Shown: piece by piece, positions 14,609 through 18,577 of the stretch
How positions within the stretch are numbered: the first letter of the stretch is position 1
How the letters are laid out: each line of letters starts with the position of its first letter
DNA from: Pseudomonadota bacterium
GTDB taxonomy: Bacteria > Pseudomonadota > Alphaproteobacteria > Reyranellales > Reyranellaceae
NCBI GenBank assembly: GCA_023436825.1
Contig: JAEZHS010000522.1
Location: forward strand, 1 to 18,577
Reading direction: 5' to 3'
DNA length: 18,577 bases
The notes under the pieces: model-generated
Told to the model about the DNA's origin: nothing
Database searches by the model: none
What the model saw: only the letters and a program-made list of their open reading frames with translations
Translations under genes and position numbers: made by a program

Positions 14609-17600
14609 GCGTGCTCGATCCCGCTCTCGATCCTTTGGCGCTCGCCACCGATTCGCAGCGGCGCGCCACGACGCCCGGCCATTCGGCCTGGGTCGAAGCC
14701 AATGCCGGCACCGGCAAGACCAAGGTGCTGACCGATCGCGTCACGCGCCTGCTGCTCGATCGCGTCAGGCCCGAACGTATCCTCTGCCTCACCTTCACCA
14801 AGGCCGCCGCGGCCGAGATGCGCAACCGGCTGGCCGGTCAGCTCGGCCGCTGGGCGATGATGACCGATGACAAGCTCGACGAGGAGATCGAGAAGCTGAT
14901 CGACCGCGCGCCGGAAGCAGTCGAGCGCGTGGTGGCCCGTCGCCTGTTCGCGCGGGTGCTCGACGCGCCGGGCGGCATCAACATCCTGACCATCCACGCC
15001 TTCTGCCAGGCGCTGCTCAAGCGCTTCCCGCTTGAGGCGGGCGTGTCGCCGGGCTTCGAAGTGCTGGACGAGGCCGACGCGCGGACGCTGCTGCGCCAGG
15101 CCCAGGACGAGCAGATGGAGGCGCTGGCACGGCCCGACGCCCCGGCTGAGCTGGCCGACGCGCTCGCTTCCGTCGCCGGCCGGATCTCGGTCGCCGAGTA
15201 CGCCGAGCTGATGACCCAGCTTCTCAGCGAACGGGCCTGGTTGCTGGCGCGCATCGGCGATGAGGCCGGGCTGCGACGCCTGCGCGAGCGGCTGGCGAGC
15301 GAGCTCGGCTGCGCCCCCGACGACACGGCTGGCCAGCTCGCGAGCGATGCCTGTCTCGATCGGGCGTTCGACGCGACGGCCCTGCAGGCGGCCGCACGAG
15401 CCCTGGCCAAGGGCGGCAAGACCGACGTCTCGCGCGCCGCGCTGATCGCCGAATGGCTGGCCGATGCGGCGGGACGGCCGCAGCGGCTCGCGCGCTACAG
15501 CGAAGTGTTCTTCACGGACAAGGGCGCGATCCTGAAACGGCTGGCGAGCAAGGCCGCGATCGTGACCATGCCCGACATCGAGGAGGTGCTGCGCCGCGAG
15601 GCCGAGCGATTGGCCGCCGTGCTCGACCGCATCAACGGTGCGGCTCTGGTCGAGCGCACGCTGGCGTTGCTGCGGCTCGGCCTCGACATCGCCGGGCGCT
15701 ACACCCGCGCCAAGCAGCGCCGTGCCGCGCTCGACTACGACGACCTGATCGTCGCCACGCGCCGGCTCCTGGAGAGCGCCGACAGCGCCGCCTGGGTGCT
15801 CTACAAGCTCGACGGCGGCATCGACCACGTGCTGGTCGACGAGGCCCAGGACACCAATCCCGACCAGTGGGAGGTGATCCGCCGCCTGACCGAGGAGTTC
15901 TTCGTCGGCGAGGGCGCGGTCGAGCGCACACGCACGGTGTTCGCCGTCGGCGACATCAAGCAGTCGATCTTCGGCTTCCAGCGCGCCGATCCTCGCAAGC
16001 TGAAGGAGATGCGCGAATGGTTCGCCGAGCGCAGCCGGCTCGCCGACAAGCGCTTCGTCCCGGTCGATCTCAACGTCTCCTTCCGCTCGACTCCGGCGGT
16101 GCTCGATGCCGTTGACTGGGTATTCAGCGAGCCCGACACGGTGCGCGGCCTTGCCGAGCCCAACGACGTGATCCACCTGCCCAGCCGCAAGAACGCGCCT
16201 GGCCGCGTTGAACTGTGGCCGCTCGTCAGCACCGACGAGGACGAGACCGACACGACCGAGCTGGAAAGCACGGCAAGCGCAGCGGCGGAACCGCACCAGC
16301 GGCTGGCCCGGCTGATCGCCGCCCATGCCGGCAGCCTGATCGGCAAGGAGCGGCGCGCCGGCGGCACGGGCGAGCTGCTCCACGCCGGCCATTTCATGGT
16401 GCTGGTCCGCCGGCGCAACGAGTTCGTCAATGCGCTGGTCAAGGAGCTGAAGCAGGCCGGCATCGAGGTCGCGGGTGTCGACCGCCTGAATCTCGGCGAG
16501 GAGCTGGCCGTGCAGGACCTGCTGGCCATGGCGCGCTTCGTGCTGCTGCCGCAGGACGATCTCAACCTCGCCTGCCTCCTCAAGTCGCCGTTGGTCGGAC
16601 TGGGCGAGGAAGAACTGTTCACGTTGGCCTGGAAGCGCAAAGGCCATCTTTGGCGTAGCCTGCGCGAGCGCGCCCGCGCCAAGCCGTTCGCCGCCGCGCA
16701 TGCCCGGCTGGCCGGCTGGCTGCGGCGCGCCGACTACATCACGCCGTTCGACTTCTTCGCCACGGCGCTGGGGCCGGAAGGCGGCCGCGTCCGCCTGCTC
16801 GAACGGCTCGGCCACGAGGCGGCCGACCCGATCGACGAATTGCTGGCGCGCGCCCTGCAATACCAGCGCGCCGAAGGCGGATCGCTGCAGGGCTTCCTGC
16901 GCTGGTTCGAGGCGGGCGGTGGCGAGATCAAACGCGACCTCGACCAGAATCGCCGCCGCGAGGTACGCATCCTGACGGTGCATGCCTCCAAGGGGCTGCA
17001 GGCGCCTATCGTCTACCTGCCCGACACGACGCGGGTGCCGCGCGACGAGGGGCGGATCCTGAGCGCCGAGGACGGCGAGGCGCGGTTGTGGGTGCCGCGC
17101 GCCGACGATGCCAACGAGGCGGCGCGCGCGTGGCGCGGCAGGGCGCGCGAGCGGGCACTCGAGGAGCAGAACCGCCTGCTCTATGTCGCCATGACGCGAG
17201 CCGAGGATCGTCTCTATGTCGGCGGCTGGTTCGGCCGGCGCAAACCCGATCGCGGCTGCTGGTACGAGCGCATCGAGGCCGGCCTCGGCGCCAGCAGCCA
17301 GGCCGAGATCTCTTCCGAAAGTCTGCAGCCGCGTGGCCGTGCCGTGCCGCGCGAGTTCGATTTCCGCGACCTGCTTCCCGACGACGGCTGGGCCGGCGAA
17401 GGCTATGAGCTGGTCAACACCGGCACCATCGATGCGTCGGAGCAGGCCGAGCTCGGCCTGGAAGCCGCGTCGGACCTTCCGGCGTGGGTGCGCGAAGCCG
17501 CGCCGGCCGAGCCCGATCCACCGGCGCCGCTCGCCCCCTCGCACCCGCTGCCGGACGAAGCGCTGGCTGGACCGCGCGCCTTCAGTCCGCTGGCGCTGGG

Positions 17601-18129
17601 CGATCCGCAGCGCTGGAAGCGCGGCCAGCTCCTGCACGAGCTGCTGCGCCACCTGCCGGCAACGCCACCGCCGGAGCGCGCCGCAACGGCGCGCCGCTTC
17701 CTGGCGCAGCCCGCACACGGACTGAGCGAAGAAGAGATCGCGGCCTGGAGCGGCGAAGCGCTCGCCGTCACCGAGGCGCCGGCGCACGCGGCCCTGTTTG
17801 CCGAGAGCTCGCGCGCCGAGGTGCCGCTGATCGGCACGGTGCCGACCCGACGCGGCACGTTCACGGTGAGCGGCCAGGTCGATCGCCTCGCCGTGTCCGA
17901 ACGCGAAGTGCTGATCGTCGACTACAAGACCAACCGGCCGCCGCCCGAAGCCGCCGCAGAAGTGGCCCTGGCCTACCGGCGCCAGCTCGCGCTCTACCGG
18001 GCGTTGCTGGCCGAGGTCTATCCCGGCCGCACGGTCCGCGCGTTTCTCCTGTGGACGGCCGTGCCCTTGCTGATGGAGATCGACGCAAAAACCCTAGACG
18101 AATCAATGCCATACGCGGCCGCATCTTGA
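14605..18129 (+). CDS. addA: Double-strand break repair helicase-nuclease AddA
   Basis: AddA is the UvrD-like (SF1A) 3'-5' helicase and nuclease subunit of AddAB. The 1174-aa product has the Walker A ANAGTGKT (32-39), motif Ia CLTFTKAAAAEM, Walker B VDEAQD (412-416 is DEAQD), motif III VFAVGDIKQSIFGFQ, motif IV NVSFRSTPAVLDAV, motif V ILTVHASKGLQAPIVYLPDT and motif VI LLYVAMTRAEDRLYVGGW. The C-terminal nuclease has GQVDRLAV, VLIVDYKTNRPP (D1106, K1108) and YRRQLALYRALL. All motifs are intact. The ATG at 14605 overlaps the addB stop; the frame stays open for 185 codons upstream, but this only mirrors addB. trxA follows after 84 bp, a common neighbour in alphaproteobacteria. Confidence 0.97.
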   Translation: MSVLDPALDPLALATDSQRRATTPGHSAWVEANAGTGKTKVLTDRVTRLLLDRVRPERILCLTFTKAAAAEMRNRLAGQLGRWAMMTDDKLDEEIEKLIDRAPEAVERVVARRLFARVLDAPGGINILTIHAFCQALLKRFPLEAGVSPGFEVLDEADARTLLRQAQDEQMEALARPDAPAELADALASVAGRISVAEYAELMTQLLSERAWLLARIGDEAGLRRLRERLASELGCAPDDTAGQLASDACLDRAFDATALQAAARALAKGGKTDVSRAALIAEWLADAAGRPQRLARYSEVFFTDKGAILKRLASKAAIVTMPDIEEVLRREAERLAAVLDRINGAALVERTLALLRLGLDIAGRYTRAKQRRAALDYDDLIVATRRLLESADSAAWVLYKLDGGIDHVLVDEAQDTNPDQWEVIRRLTEEFFVGEGAVERTRTVFAVGDIKQSIFGFQRADPRKLKEMREWFAERSRLADKRFVPVDLNVSFRSTPAVLDAVDWVFSEPDTVRGLAEPNDVIHLPSRKNAPGRVELWPLVSTDEDETDTTELESTASAAAEPHQRLARLIAAHAGSLIGKERRAGGTGELLHAGHFMVLVRRRNEFVNALVKELKQAGIEVAGVDRLNLGEELAVQDLLAMARFVLLPQDDLNLACLLKSPLVGLGEEELFTLAWKRKGHLWRSLRERARAKPFAAAHARLAGWLRRADYITPFDFFATALGPEGGRVRLLERLGHEAADPIDELLARALQYQRAEGGSLQGFLRWFEAGGGEIKRDLDQNRRREVRILTVHASKGLQAPIVYLPDTTRVPRDEGRILSAEDGEARLWVPRADDANEAARAWRGRARERALEEQNRLLYVAMTRAEDRLYVGGWFGRRKPDRGCWYERIEAGLGASSQAEISSESLQPRGRAVPREFDFRDLLPDDGWAGEGYELVNTGTIDASEQAELGLEAASDLPAWVREAAPAEPDPPAPLAPSHPLPDEALAGPRAFSPLALGDPQRWKRGQLLHELLRHLPATPPPERAATARRFLAQPAHGLSEEEIAAWSGEALAVTEAPAHAALFAESSRAEVPLIGTVPTRRGTFTVSGQVDRLAVSEREVLIVDYKTNRPPPEAAAEVALAYRRQLALYRALLAEVYPGRTVRAFLLWTAVPLLMEIDAKTLDESMPYAAAS

Positions 18130-18170
18130 CTCGCCCGGTGAGCGTTCCTAGCTTTGGGCGCAAGGGCGGC

Positions 18171-18188
18171 GCCGGTCCATCGACCGGC
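18171..18188 (+). other. Hairpin between addA and trxA
   Basis: GCCGGTC-CATC-GACCGGC is a perfect 7-bp stem. A TTTTT run follows only after 8 more bases (about 18197-18201), so it is a weak terminator candidate at best. It could equally be a 5' structure of the trxA mRNA. Confidence 0.45.
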
Positions 18189-18213
18189 CTGTAGTGTTTT
18201 TGGGAGAACCCAT

Positions 18214-18534
18214 ATGACCGTCAAAGCGACCGATACCTCTTTCGAGCAGGAAGTCCTGAAGTCCGACACGCCCGTCCTGGTCGACTTCTGGGCCGAATGG
18301 TGCGGCCCGTGCCGCATGATCGGCCCCTCGCTGGAGGACATCGCCAAGGAGATGGATGGCAAGCTCAAGGTGGTGAAGGTCAACATCGACGAGAACCCGA
18401 CGACGCCGTCGCGCTACAACGTCCGTTCGATCCCCACCTTGCTGCTGTTCAAGAACGGCCAGGTCGCCGCTACCAAGATCGGCGCCGAGCCCAAGCAGAA
18501 GCTGGTGAGCTGGATCAACACCGTCGTCAGCTAG
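18214..18534 (+). CDS. trxA: Thioredoxin 1
   Basis: TrxA is the general cytoplasmic protein-disulphide reductant, itself reduced by thioredoxin reductase. The 106-aa product is the usual length and has the active site WCGPC (C30, C33), the buried Asp in [10 protein letters not shown] (D24), and the cis-proline segment [12 protein letters not shown]. The ATG at 18214 has GGGAG at 18202-18206, 7 nt upstream. There is no signal peptide. The 84-bp gap after addA, with a hairpin and an AT-richer patch just before the start, suggests it may have its own promoter as well as readthrough. Confidence 0.97.
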   Translation: MTVKATDTSFEQEVLKSDTPVLVDFWAEWCGPCRMIGPSLEDIAKEMDGKLKVVKVNIDENPTTPSRYNVRSIPTLLLFKNGQVAATKIGAEPKQKLVSWINTVVS

Positions 18535-18536
18535 GC

Positions 18537-18577
18537 CTCCCGGGACCGCGCGTCCTCGCGCGCTCATGAGTCATGAG
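18537..18577 (+). repeat. Dispersed palindromic repeat, family 1, copy D (cut by the window end)
   Basis: GGGACC, then a CGCGCG-TCCT-CGCGCG hairpin (18547-18562), then CTCATGAG and TCATGAG. The order and the CTCATG tail match copy A at the window start in the opposite orientation, but the stem is shorter and the left flank is diverged. It begins right after the trxA stop and may continue beyond the window. Confidence 0.7.

Overview
This is an ordinary-looking, gene-dense, GC-rich chromosomal stretch from an alphaproteobacterium. I see the gene neighbourhood pckA / chvI-chvG-hprK-rapZ-EIIA-HPr / ahcY, followed by tsaE-amgK-murU-addB-addA-trxA, which is characteristic of Rhizobiales and Rhodospirillales. 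The use of AddAB rather than RecBCD, the ChvG/ChvI pair and the short HPr kinase all point the same way. The dispersed palindromic repeats and the rapZ/hprK arrangement make me think of a Rhodospirillales-type organism such as Reyranella, but that genus guess is inference only.

Layout. Positions 1-65 hold a palindromic repeat. pckA (66-1673) and a HugZ/pyridoxamine-phosphate-oxidase-like gene (1853-2569) lie on the minus strand. Everything after 2690 is on the plus strand. chvI and chvG (2691-5121) encode an envelope/acid-stress two-component system, with a 190-bp mosaic of nested inverted repeats behind it. hprK, rapZ, an EIIA of the mannose type and HPr (5312-7437) form a regulatory, non-transporting phosphotransferase module with no EI gene in the window. 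A compact 417-bp unit follows (7483-7899): a 99-aa GIY-YIG nuclease gene tightly bracketed by two inverted copies of one palindrome. ahcY (8054-9448) comes next, preceded by a possible structured leader. A strong intrinsic terminator sits on top of the tsaE start, and tsaE-amgK-murU-addB-addA (9513-18129) then run as a tightly overlapping operon. trxA (18214-18534) and a second copy of the window-start repeat family close the window.

How the genes connect. PckA is the gluconeogenic entry enzyme, and ChvG/ChvI and the HprK-HPr-EIIA module are regulatory systems that in alphaproteobacteria sit with it and are linked to carbon and envelope physiology. AmgK and MurU salvage N-acetylmuramate from cell-wall turnover into UDP-MurNAc. 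TsaE helps make the t6A tRNA modification. AddA and AddB repair double-strand breaks. AhcY clears S-adenosylhomocysteine, and TrxA is the thiol reductant.

The core genes are conventional. The parts I consider worth a second look are non-coding: (1) the GIY-YIG gene framed by inverted palindromes whose inner stems differ by compensated changes, which looks like a small mobile or repeat-propagating unit; (2) a second palindrome family (copies near 1-53, 5131-5158, 5282-5309, 18537-18577) with a conserved loop and covarying stem; (3) a hairpin whose loop is complementary to the ahcY ribosome-binding region; and (4) the terminator embedded in the tsaE initiation region.
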